DNA from: Acidobacteriota bacterium
Lineage (GTDB): Bacteria > Pseudomonadota > Alphaproteobacteria > Acetobacterales > Acetobacteraceae
DNA: 43,997 bases
Assembly: GCA_903970435.1 (NCBI GenBank)
Contig: CAJCIS010000195.1
Coordinates: 1-43,997, forward strand
Direction: 5' to 3'
Shown here: positions 34,919 through 42,564 of the stretch, piece after piece
How positions within the stretch are numbered: position 1 is the first letter of the stretch
How the letters are laid out: every line of letters begins with the position of its first letter
The notes under the pieces: generated by a model
The model's database searches: none
What the model saw: only the letters and a program-made list of their open reading frames with translations
Told to the model about the DNA's origin: nothing
Program-made: the position numbers and the translations under genes

Positions 34919-36175
34919 CTACCATTTGGAAACGAACAGCGCCGCCAGCGCCAACAGCAGGGCCGGCGGCATGGTGAGCGCGCCGAGGCGCAAAAAGGTC
35001 CAGGCACTGACCGTGATGTTTTCGCGACGGAGTGCCGCCAGCCACAGAATCGTGGCAAGCGAACCGGTCACCGACAGATTCGGCCCCAGATCGGTGCCGA
35101 TCAGCACCGCGCCCAGGATATCCGGGGGCACATGGGCGGCCTGCACAGCCCCGCCGGCGATCAGTCCCGCGGGCAAATTGTTGACGAGGTTGCACAGCAA
35201 ACTCACCAGAATGCCGGCGCCCCAGGCGGTGGCAGGCACCGACCCGCGCGTCGCCTGCTCGAAATGCTGCGTCAGGATCGCGATCAGGCCCGCGTGCGAT
35301 AATCCCTGCACCAGCACGAACAGGCCTGCGACGAGCGGCACGACACCCCACGAGACGCCGCGCAGCAGCGTCCAAGGCGCGCGGCGGCTCAACAACAGCA
35401 CGACGCCGCACGCGACGCAGCCGGCCAGGAAAGTTGGCAAGCCCAGATCGCAGCCGCGGGCCGACGCCGCCATCAGAACCAACGCCATGATCGCGATGCT
35501 GACCGAAGTGGCGAAGCCGCCGCGCGACAAGGGCGGCACCGGAACCGGCCCCGCCAGCTTCTGACGCAGCGCGCCTCGCTGGGTGACAAGCAGGACAGCA
35601 AAGGTCGCCAGGATGCAAGCCGCGGACGGCAGCGCATAGCGCGGCAGCCACGCGGCCAACGGCGGCATGTGGTTGCCGTAAATCACCAGGTTGGCCGGAT
35701 TGGAAATCGGCAACACGAACGACGCGGCGTTCGCCACCATGGCGCAAATCAGCACGTACGGCAGTGGCTCGGCCGCACGGGCGGCGCGGGCGGCGGCGGC
35801 CACCGCCGGCGTCAGCACGACCGCGGTGGCGTCGTTGGAGAGGAACACCGTGACCAGCACGCCCACCAGGTAGACAAGGGTAAACAGACCGGTCGCCGAA
35901 CGACCCGCCAGGCCGGCGGCCCGGCTGGCCAGCCAGTCGAAAAGACCCTCCACCCGGGCCAGTTCGGCGAGCAGCATCATACCGATCAGGAACAGGTACA
36001 CGTCGGTGCCGCGGCGCACGCCGTGCAGGGCGTCGGCGGGCGGCAAAAGCCCGGCGGCGACGAGCAGAACGGCGCCCGCGACGGCCCAGATCGCCTCCGG
36101 CAGACGCCAAGGGCGCAGAATGACACCGAGCGTGGCCAGGGCCGCGATGATGCAGGTGGCGGCCTTGGGGCTCAT
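34919..36175 (-). CDS. ArsB-like anion/arsenite permease
   Basis: This protein of about 418 aa has 11-12 membrane segments and belongs to the ion-transporter superfamily that includes ArsB. Family blocks are clear: FLSNDATAVVLTPAV, PISNPANLVIYG, NLVNNLPAGLIAG and GTDLGPNLSVTGSLATILWLAALRRE. ArsB extrudes arsenite/antimonite, alone or with ArsA. No arsR, arsC or arsA is seen, so arsenite specificity is inferred from sequence only. ATG 36175 is chosen because TM1 starts there; an ATG 12 codons upstream is possible but lies next to a hairpin repeat and also lacks a Shine-Dalgarno. It heads a three-gene unit with YdcZ-like and MFS transporters. Confidence 0.85.
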   Translation of the reverse strand: MSPKAATCIIAALATLGVILRPWRLPEAIWAVAGAVLLVAAGLLPPADALHGVRRGTDVYLFLIGMMLLAELARVEGLFDWLASRAAGLAGRSATGLFTLVYLVGVLVTVFLSNDATAVVLTPAVAAAARAARAAEPLPYVLICAMVANAASFVLPISNPANLVIYGNHMPPLAAWLPRYALPSAACILATFAVLLVTQRGALRQKLAGPVPVPPLSRGGFATSVSIAIMALVLMAASARGCDLGLPTFLAGCVACGVVLLLSRRAPWTLLRGVSWGVVPLVAGLFVLVQGLSHAGLIAILTQHFEQATRGSVPATAWGAGILVSLLCNLVNNLPAGLIAGGAVQAAHVPPDILGAVLIGTDLGPNLSVTGSLATILWLAALRRENITVSAWTFLRLGALTMPPALLLALAALFVSKW

Positions 36176-36212
36176 GGCCAACGTGACGCGAACGCGGCAG
36201 AATGGTTCCATA

Positions 36213-36287
36213 AGGCAGGAAGCCGTTCTTTTCCGAAGAAAAGAACCAAGAGACTTTTGCTTATGTCTTCAGAAAGGAACGGCTTCC
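36213..36287. repeat. AT-rich hairpin repeat, facing pair, second copy truncated (11a/11b)
   Basis: Copy 11a (36213-36260) has a compensated C-G stem pair (GTTCTTTTC / GAAAAGAAC). Copy 11b (about 36266-36287) is only a distal half. Copy 11b overlaps the last codons and TGA of the 2-hydroxyacid dehydrogenase gene, whose terminal EAVPF is encoded by repeat-like sequence. Confidence 0.7.
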
Positions 36288-37234
36288 ACCAGATTGCCCG
36301 GCCGCCGCCCCCCGAGCACCGCGTCGATCCCGTCCAGCACAAGGTGCCCCATCGCGGCCCGCGTTTCCGCGGTGCCGCTGGCGATATGCGGCGTCAGGAC
36401 GACCGACTCCAGACCGAGATACCCGGCCGGAACCCGCGGCTCGTCAGGAAATACGTCCAGACCAGCCGCGGCGATGTGGCCGTGGGCCAGCGCGGCGATC
36501 AGCGCATCGTCGTCCACCAACGCCCCGCGCGCCGTGTTGACCACCACCGCGCCGGCCGGGAGCCGCGCCAGGCGCGCGCCATCGAGCCAATGGCGAGTCT
36601 CGGGGCCCGATGGCGCCAGCAGGGCCAGGAACTGGCTGGCAGCCAGGAAGGAGTCGTCGTTATCATGATAGAGGGCGCCCTGCTCCTGGGCAGAGGCGAG
36701 GCGGCGGCGGTTCCGATAATGGATGGTCATGGAAAAGCCGCGCGCCATGCGGGCCAGTGCCTGGCCGATTCGCCCCATGCCGAAGATGCCCAGATGTTTG
36801 CCGCTGACCTCGGTGCCGAGAAAGCCGGCCCGCGACCCCCCTTGCCAACGGCCGGCGCGCAGAAGCCGCTCTGCCTCGCCGGCGCGCCTGGCCGCGGCCA
36901 GAAGAAGCAGCATGGTGAATTCCGCGGTCGCGGTGGAAAGCACACCGGGCGTGTTGACCACCGGCAAGCCGCGCGCGCCGGCCGCACGCAAATCGATATG
37001 ATCGGTTCCGACGCTGAACGTTCCGAGCACGCGTATCGATGGCGGCAGGCCTGCTATGACCGCAGCGTCCAGCCGATCCGCGGGCGTGCACAGCATGGCA
37101 TCCATGAAGCGGGCTTCTGCCAAAAGGGATGCGCCGGGCGCCTGCGCCACATGAACCCGATAAGCGGCTTCGGCCCGCGCCATGACGGGCTCGGGTAGTA
37201 CGCGTGTCATCAAAATGGCAGGCTTCTGCGACAC
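36269..37234 (-). CDS. D-isomer-specific 2-hydroxyacid dehydrogenase (glyoxylate/hydroxypyruvate reductase-like)
   Basis: This 321-aa NAD(P)-dependent enzyme has the Rossmann motif GIFGMGRIGQ (149-158). The catalytic triad is R236 (VNTARGALVDDDAL), E265 (LDVFPDEP) and H283 (LTPHIASGT). HYRNRRR after the second strand favours NADPH over NADH. The likely reaction is reduction of glyoxylate or hydroxypyruvate; other 2-oxoacids are possible. The start is GTG, with a poor Shine-Dalgarno; an ATG at codon 9 would remove part of the first strand. The last codons coincide with a repeat edge. Confidence 0.9.
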   Translation of the reverse strand: MSQKPAILMTRVLPEPVMARAEAAYRVHVAQAPGASLLAEARFMDAMLCTPADRLDAAVIAGLPPSIRVLGTFSVGTDHIDLRAAGARGLPVVNTPGVLSTATAEFTMLLLLAAARRAGEAERLLRAGRWQGGSRAGFLGTEVSGKHLGIFGMGRIGQALARMARGFSMTIHYRNRRRLASAQEQGALYHDNDDSFLAASQFLALLAPSGPETRHWLDGARLARLPAGAVVVNTARGALVDDDALIAALAHGHIAAAGLDVFPDEPRVPAGYLGLESVVLTPHIASGTAETRAAMGHLVLDGIDAVLGGRRPGNLVEAVPF

Positions 37235-37519
37235 TTCTTAACTTTCGGCCTCCTGGACACACGCCCCTTTGCCCTTGTTGGCCCGGCATCGTTCTTGTAA
37301 GGCGACGTTAACGGCCCGCGTGAAAATGGTTACCAAGCCTTAATTTCACCCGCGCCGTCCGTGTTAGCTGTGGTCCAAATGCAACGCTCCAGTGGCAACC
37401 AACCACAACCCCCCTCGTTCCGCGAACCCGCACGCGCTAACTGAGTTCCCGAATGGCGATGAAAACCACGCCGCACCCCGTGCCGAGCTGCGGGTCCAAA
37501 CCTTTAAGGAGATAAGTGA

Positions 37520-38623
37520 ATGAAGCTCCGCTCTGCGCTTCTGGCCGTCAGTATTCTGGCCTTGCCCGCCGCGGCGATCGCGCAGCCGATCGTCGGCCCG
37601 TATGTCAGCCTCGGCGCCGGCGCCAGCATATTTCAGGACCAGTCCGTGAAGTATATCGAGGCGCCAAACTTCGGGACGGTTTTCCCCAGCCCCGGCAATC
37701 TCGGCTACAACGTCTATGTCGGCGGGGAAGCCTCGGTCGGCTGGGGCTTCGGCAACGGGTTCCGGGCCGAAATCGCCGGCACCTATCTCCGCAGCAAGGT
37801 CGATCACCTGACCGGGTATTCGGCGGCCGGTTATTCCGACGAGTCGGGTGGCTTTGCCAACGTCCTGTATGATTTCGACCTGACGCCCTTCGGCGTACCC
37901 GGCCTGGCGCCCTATGTGGGCATCGGCGGCGGCTACATGGAACAGCACCTGGACGGACCGCGCGCCCTCTCGCCGTCCGGCAACTTCCTGGACCTCGAAG
38001 GAACCAAAGGCGGCGCGGCCGCCGATGCCATCGTCGGCATTGCGTACAACATTCCGCAATTCCCCGGATTGGCGCTGACCGCCGAATACCGCTTTACCGC
38101 GGTTCCGGAGAAAGAGACGTTCGGCGGTACGTTGACGGTGCCGGGCGTAGGCGCGTCCTACACGCGGGAGCGGGTAGACAGCCTGTTCGGGCATCTGGGC
38201 ATGATCGGACTGCGTTACGCGCTGTGGCAGCCACCGGCGCCGCCGCCGCCCCAGCCGCCGCAGCCCACGCCTACGCCGCCCGTGCCGCCTGAGACGCGCA
38301 CCTATCTGGTGTTCTTCGACTGGGATCGCGCGGACCTGACGGCGCGCGCCCGGCAGATCGTCGCCGAGGCGGCGGAAGCCAGCACGCACGTCAAGACCAC
38401 GCAGATCGAGGTCAACGGCTACACCGACCTTTCCGGCACGGTCGCCTACAACGATCGGCTTTCCGTCCGCCGCGCCAAGAGCGTCGAGGCCGAGCTGATC
38501 CGCGACGGCGTTCCCGCCGGCGAGATTTCGATCCACGGCTACGGCGAGAGCAACCCGCTTGTGCCGACCGCACAGGGTGTTCGCGAGCCGCAGAACCGGC
38601 GCGTCGAAATCATCCTGAAGTAA
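37520..38623 (+). CDS. OmpA-family outer-membrane protein, paralog 1
   Basis: This 367-aa protein has a signal peptide (1-22, cut AIA-QP), then an eight-strand barrel (PIVGPYVSLGAGASIFQDQ ... LGMIGLRYALW) and a Pro-rich linker (about 236-256). The C-terminal OmpA peptidoglycan-binding domain (TYLVFFDWDRADLTARARQIV ... GYTDLSGTVAYNDRLSVRRAKSVEAEL ... ENRRVEI-type end) keeps the Asp (GYTD) and Arg (SVRRA) that hold diaminopimelate. It should anchor the outer membrane to the cell wall. AAGGAGAT 7 bases before the ATG is a very strong ribosome site, as expected for an abundant protein. A clear terminator follows at 38647. Confidence 0.95.
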   Translation: MKLRSALLAVSILALPAAAIAQPIVGPYVSLGAGASIFQDQSVKYIEAPNFGTVFPSPGNLGYNVYVGGEASVGWGFGNGFRAEIAGTYLRSKVDHLTGYSAAGYSDESGGFANVLYDFDLTPFGVPGLAPYVGIGGGYMEQHLDGPRALSPSGNFLDLEGTKGGAAADAIVGIAYNIPQFPGLALTAEYRFTAVPEKETFGGTLTVPGVGASYTRERVDSLFGHLGMIGLRYALWQPPAPPPPQPPQPTPTPPVPPETRTYLVFFDWDRADLTARARQIVAEAAEASTHVKTTQIEVNGYTDLSGTVAYNDRLSVRRAKSVEAELIRDGVPAGEISIHGYGESNPLVPTAQGVREPQNRRVEIILK

Positions 38624-38646
38624 GTCACTTGATTTATTGAGAAAAT

Positions 38647-38675
38647 GGGAGGGCCTTGTGCCCTCCCTTTTTTTT
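38647..38675 (+). terminator. Rho-independent terminator after OmpA paralog 1
   Basis: GGGAGGGC (38647-38654) pairs with GCCCTCCC (38660-38667) around a 5-nt loop and is followed by eight T residues. It is the only textbook intrinsic terminator I find in the window. Confidence 0.9.
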
Positions 38676-38717
38676 GGGGGAAAACAGCCCGGCGTGACGC
38701 ACGGCGCCGCTTCGCTG

Positions 38718-38811
38718 GCCCCATCTGTTGGGGCAACAAAATGGCGGCTGCTGACTTGTTCCTCACGCGAAGGTGCGCCAAGCCAACGCGGACTCCCCTG
38801 GGGCGGAGTCC
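38718..38811 (+). promoter_or_regulatory. Structured leader upstream of OmpA paralog 2
   Basis: Two stems lie between the terminator and the second OmpA gene: GCCCC/GGGGC (38718-38722 / 38730-38734) and GGACTCC/GGAGTCC (38790-38796 / 38805-38811). They would be in the 5' UTR if transcription starts just after the terminator. Outer-membrane protein mRNAs are often controlled at this level, but that is inference. Confidence 0.4.
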
Positions 38812-38845
38812 CTGCCTTTCTCTCGTCGCCCGGGGGTATAGTACC

Positions 38846-39967
38846 ATGTCGCGTTACATTCAGACGACCGCTGCCCTTGCCGGCGCGATGATGTGTGGCA
38901 TGCCGTGGGGCGCCGCCTGGGCGCAGCCGGTCAGCGGCCCCTACGTCTCGCTCGGCGGCGGTGCCAACTTCCTGCAGGATGAGAAACTCAAGGTCTCCGG
39001 GGAGCCGGCCTTCGCGCCCGATAGCCGGCTGCAGTTCGACACCGGCGTGGCCGGATCCGGCGCCGTCGGCTACGGCTTCGGCAACGGATTTCGCGTCGAA
39101 ATCGAGGGCAACTGGCGCCAGAACGACGTCCAGAGCTGGGTCAATCCGTTGCCGGCCGATGTGCATGGCAGGCAGCGGAACTATGGCGGCCTGGTAAACG
39201 CCATTTTCGACATGGATGTCGGCGCCAGCTGGATATACCCGTATTTCGGCGCCGGCGTCGGCTACAGCCAGACGCGCTGGCAGCAGATCGCCGCCGAAGC
39301 CGCGCCGGCGACGTTTGCCGCGAACGGTTTTTCCGCCTCCGGCAGCAAGGGGAGCTTCGCGTATCAGGGCCTTTTCGGACTGTCGTTCCCCATCCCCTAC
39401 GTCCCCGGCCTGTCGCTGATAACGGAGTATCGCTTTTTCTCCGTCACCGGCACACCCAGCTTCGCCGGCGCGACCAACGCCACGCTGGCGGTGAACGACA
39501 CGCGGATCGGACCGAAGAGCGATTACAATCATTCCCTGCTGGCCGGATTGCGTTTCGAGCTGTTTCCGCCACCGCCGCCCGCACCTCCCGCGCCGGTCAG
39601 CGCGCCGCCCCCGTCAGCACCTCCGCCGGTTGCCGAGTCGCGCACCTATCTGGTGTTTTTCGACTGGGATCGTGCCGAGCTGACGGCCCGCGCGCGCCAG
39701 ATCGTGGCCGAGGCGGCCGCCGCCAGCACCCACGTGCAGACGACAAGGATCGACGTGAAGGGCTATACCGACCTGTCCGGCACCGCCGCGTACAACCAGG
39801 GCCTCTCGGTCCGCCGCGCCAAGAGCGTCGAAGCGGAACTGGTGCGCGACGGCGTGGCAGCGGGTGAAATCGCCATCCATGGGTATGGCGAAAGCGATCC
39901 ATTGGTGCCGACGGCGCCGGGCGTGCGCGAGCCGCAGAACCGGCGCGTGGAGATTGTGCTGGAGTAG
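38846..39967 (+). CDS. OmpA-family outer-membrane protein, paralog 2
   Basis: This 373-aa protein has the same plan as the upstream gene: signal peptide (1-28, cut near AWA-QP), eight-strand barrel beginning PVSGPYVSLGGGANFLQDE, a Pro-rich linker (about 245-262) and an OmpA domain with the conserved Asp and Arg. The OmpA domains of the pair are nearly identical while the barrels differ clearly, which suggests duplication with divergence of the surface-exposed part or conversion of the anchor part. ATG 38846 is chosen because it opens the signal peptide and GGGGG lies upstream; the frame is open 67 codons further but without family-like sequence. The stop is followed at once by a truncated hairpin repeat. 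Confidence 0.94.
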   Translation: MSRYIQTTAALAGAMMCGMPWGAAWAQPVSGPYVSLGGGANFLQDEKLKVSGEPAFAPDSRLQFDTGVAGSGAVGYGFGNGFRVEIEGNWRQNDVQSWVNPLPADVHGRQRNYGGLVNAIFDMDVGASWIYPYFGAGVGYSQTRWQQIAAEAAPATFAANGFSASGSKGSFAYQGLFGLSFPIPYVPGLSLITEYRFFSVTGTPSFAGATNATLAVNDTRIGPKSDYNHSLLAGLRFELFPPPPPAPPAPVSAPPPSAPPPVAESRTYLVFFDWDRAELTARARQIVAEAAAASTHVQTTRIDVKGYTDLSGTAAYNQGLSVRRAKSVEAELVRDGVAAGEIAIHGYGESDPLVPTAPGVREPQNRRVEIVLE

Positions 39968-40056
39968 GAACGAAGTATTTCTCTTTTGATGTTGAGCCCA
40001 GCCGCAAAGGAACAAAAGTTTTTTGGTTCTTTTTTTCAAAAAAGAACGACTTCCCT
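39968..40056. repeat. AT-rich hairpin repeat, facing pair, first copy truncated (12a/12b)
   Basis: Copy 12a (about 39968-39990; GGAACGAAGTATTTC) retains only the left end of the type seen in copy 5a. Copy 12b (40011-40056) is full and canonical. The pair fills the gap between the second OmpA gene's stop and the permease start. Confidence 0.75.
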
Positions 40057-40095
40057 TTTGTCTTTGCTCTTCTTTAAGCGCCGTTAGGCAAAACA

Positions 40096-41181
40096 ATGAT
40101 CGACCCGATCCCGCCCTTCGCAATTCATCCAGGCGGCGAGAAGCGCGCCCAGCAGGCAGCGTTCGGGGTGCTTGCCTTTGGCCTGTTTCTGCTCGGGCTG
40201 TTCACGCTGCATCGGTTTCTCAGCGCCCTGGCGTGGGCGGCGATTTTTGCGGTCGCGCTTTGGCCGCTCTACCAGCGCGTGCGGGCAAGGTTGGGACGCC
40301 GGCGCGACGATGTGCTGCTGCCGGGCGCATTCACCCTGGCGGTGGCGCTGGTGTTCATCGTTCCCGTCGGCATGGTCGGCATTCAGCTGGCGCGCGAGGC
40401 GCACGCCGCGGCGGATTGGGCGCGCGACGCACAGGCGCATGGCATTCCGGAACCGGACGCGCTGCACAAGCTGCCGGTGCCGCACGCCGCACTGGATAAT
40501 TGGTGGCGGCAGAACCTGGCCGATCCCGGCAGCGCGCGAGAGCTCCTGGAACGCACCACGCACGGTCACGTCGGCAATGTGAGCCGGTCGATCGGCGAGG
40601 GCGTCGCGCGGCGGCTGACGCTGTTCCTGTTCACGTTGCTGACATTGTTCTTCCTGTTCAAGGAAGGCGATACGGTAAGCGCGCAGATGCGCCGCGCCGG
40701 CGACCGCACATTCGGCCCCGGCGGCGAGCGCGTGGGCCAGCAAATCATTTCATCGGTGCATGGAACGGTCAACGGGCTGGTGCTGGTGGGCCTGGGCGAA
40801 GGCGTGTTGCTGGGGGTGATCTATGCCTTTGCGGGGGTGCCGCATCCCACCGTATTCGGCGCGCTGACTTCGGTCGCGGCCATCATACCGTTTGCCGCGC
40901 CGGTGGTTTTCTGCGCCGCGGCGCTGGTTCTGGCGGCGCAAGGATCGATGGTCTGGGCGATCATCGTCGTCGTGAGCGGCATGGCGGTAACGTTCGTCGC
41001 GGACCATTTCGTCCGCCCGGTGCTGATCGGCGGCGCCACCAAATTGCCCTTCCTGTGGGTGCTGCTCGGCATCCTCGGCGGCGTCGAAACCTGGGGCCTG
41101 CTCGGGCTGTTCCTCGGCCCCGCCATCATGGCGGCGCTGATTTTGTTGTGGCGCGAGTGGGCCGGCGAGCGGCCGGCGTGA
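40096..41181 (+). CDS. AI-2E/PerM-family membrane permease
   Basis: This 361-aa inner-membrane protein has seven to eight hydrophobic segments. The family organisation is present: two N-terminal TMs, a periplasmic helical region (about 95-165), then the conserved C-terminal half (VHGTVNGLVLVGLGEGVLLGVIYAFAGVPHPTVFGALTSVAAIIPFAAP and DHFVRPVLIGGATKLPFLWVLLGILGGVETWGLLGLFLGPAIMA in shorter blocks). Members export autoinducer-2, act as Na+/H+ antiporters or are uncharacterised, so no substrate is claimed. The TGA overlaps the cysK GTG by 4 bp (GTGA), an unexpected coupling of a permease with cysteine synthase. Confidence 0.9.
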   Translation: MIDPIPPFAIHPGGEKRAQQAAFGVLAFGLFLLGLFTLHRFLSALAWAAIFAVALWPLYQRVRARLGRRRDDVLLPGAFTLAVALVFIVPVGMVGIQLAREAHAAADWARDAQAHGIPEPDALHKLPVPHAALDNWWRQNLADPGSARELLERTTHGHVGNVSRSIGEGVARRLTLFLFTLLTLFFLFKEGDTVSAQMRRAGDRTFGPGGERVGQQIISSVHGTVNGLVLVGLGEGVLLGVIYAFAGVPHPTVFGALTSVAAIIPFAAPVVFCAAALVLAAQGSMVWAIIVVVSGMAVTFVADHFVRPVLIGGATKLPFLWVLLGILGGVETWGLLGLFLGPAIMAALILLWREWAGERPA

Positions 41182-42170
41182 CCCCGCCGACGTGGGTGCC
41201 CGACCTGGCAGGCGCCATTGGCAACACGCCGCTCATCAAGCTTGCCCGCGCCTCCGACGCGACAGGGTGTACCATTCTCGGCAAGGCCGAATTCATGAAT
41301 CCCGGCGGATCGGTGAAGGACCGCGCGGGTCTGGCCATTATCCTCGATGCCGAACAGCGCGGCACCTTGAAACAAGGTGGCACGATCGTGGAAGGTACCG
41401 CCGGCAACACCGGCATCGGCCTCACGCTGGTCGGCAACGCCCGCGGCTATCGCTGCGTCATCGTGGTGCCGGAGACGCAGAGTCCGGAAAAAATCGACAT
41501 GCTGCGCATGATCGGCGCCGATTTGCGCCTGGTGCCGGCCAAGCCGTATCGCGATCCCGGCAATTACGTGCATGTCTCCCGCCGGCTCGCCGAGGAACGC
41601 GGCGCGGTCTGGGCGAACCAGTTCGACAATTTGGCCAATCGCGAAGGCCACCGCACGACGACCGGCGTCGAAATATGGGAGCAGACGCAGGGCCGGATCG
41701 ACGCGTTCACCTGCGCCTGCGGCACCGGCGGCACGCTGGCCGGCGTCGGCATGGCGCTGAAGGCGCGCAACGCCACCGTAAAAATCGTGCTGGCCGACCC
41801 GGAGGGCAGTGGCCTGTATGGCTGGGTGAAATGCGGCGACCTGACCGTTTCGGGCAGCTCGATCACCGAAGGCATCGGCCAGTCGCGCATAACGGGCAAC
41901 CTGGAGGGCGCGCCGGTCGACGACGCCGTGCGTGTGGCGGACGCCGAGGCGCTCGCGCACGTCTACGACCTCCTCATCCATGAGGGGATTTCGGTAGGTC
42001 CCTCGTCGGGCATCAATATCGGCGCCGCGGTGCAGGTGGCGCGCACATTGGGGCCGGGGCACCTGATTGTTACGATCTTATGCGACGGCGGCGCGCGCTA
42101 TCAGAACAAGCTGTTCAATCCGGCGTTCTTGCGGGAGAGGAATTTGCCTGTGCCGGGCTGGATGAAGTAG
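41178..42170 (+). CDS. cysK: Cysteine synthase A
   Basis: This 330-aa PLP enzyme converts O-acetylserine and sulfide to cysteine. The PLP lysine is K47 in GGSVKDRAG. The substrate loop is EGTAGNTGIG (from 72), the phosphate loop is CGTGGTLAG and the C-terminal Ser motif is GPSSGINIG. GTG 41178 is chosen because it overlaps the permease stop and starts family-like sequence (WVPDLAGAIGNTPLIKL). It is the likely partner of the CysE encoded at 27.4 kb. The stop is 5 bp from a hairpin repeat shared with the opposing small gene. Confidence 0.96.
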   Translation: MTPPTWVPDLAGAIGNTPLIKLARASDATGCTILGKAEFMNPGGSVKDRAGLAIILDAEQRGTLKQGGTIVEGTAGNTGIGLTLVGNARGYRCVIVVPETQSPEKIDMLRMIGADLRLVPAKPYRDPGNYVHVSRRLAEERGAVWANQFDNLANREGHRTTTGVEIWEQTQGRIDAFTCACGTGGTLAGVGMALKARNATVKIVLADPEGSGLYGWVKCGDLTVSGSSITEGIGQSRITGNLEGAPVDDAVRVADAEALAHVYDLLIHEGISVGPSSGINIGAAVQVARTLGPGHLIVTILCDGGARYQNKLFNPAFLRERNLPVPGWMK

Positions 42171-42175
42171 AAGAA

Positions 42176-42213
42176 GAACCGGTTCTTTCTTGAAAAAAAG
42201 AACCAAGAACCTT
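42176..42213 (-). repeat. AT-rich hairpin repeat, copy 13
   Basis: This copy separates the convergent cysK and 63-aa genes. It touches the minus-strand TAA and lies 5 bp from the cysK stop. One stem change (TTTCTT) is not compensated. Confidence 0.8.
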
Positions 42214-42405
42214 TTATCCGATCGCGTGTCCCGGCGGTGCATGCGGATGCGGCTTGGCGCCCATGCGGAGCATCTCGGCCATCAGCAGCATGATGGCCAC
42301 AAAGGCGACGAGCGCCAGGATGCGGCGCAGCCTGGATTGGCCGGCGCGAACCGCGACGGGCTGCCCTTGGTCGTGCGGCAAGTTGGCCGAATAATCGTCA
42401 CTCAC
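42214..42405 (-). CDS. Small single-pass membrane protein (63 aa)
   Basis: The product has a hydrophilic N-terminus (MSDDYSANLPHDQGQPVAV), a basic stretch (RLRR), one membrane segment (ILALVAFVAIMLLMAEMLRM) and a His/Pro tail (KPHPHAPPGHAIG). That His-rich tail could bind metal, but this is speculation. No family is recognised. The convergent position and the hairpin repeat at its stop fit a real gene. Confidence 0.65.
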   Translation of the reverse strand: MSDDYSANLPHDQGQPVAVRAGQSRLRRILALVAFVAIMLLMAEMLRMGAKPHPHAPPGHAIG

Positions 42406-42564
42406 AGGCGAATCACACAGCAGGATCGATGGACGCGGCGCTCATTCACACCGCCAATCGTATAAAATATTATTGCACAATGTCAAATCGGATAACATAG
42501 AATCGGCGGCTTGCAGAGCGCCCCCGCACTTCTTCCGGCGCCGTGTTTCTGCCAGACATGGAAG

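Noticed and set aside
37364-39532. 722-codon minus-strand frame across both OmpA genes
   Set aside because: His/Arg/Gly-rich antisense shadow of two OmpA paralogs with signal peptides and terminator on the other strand.
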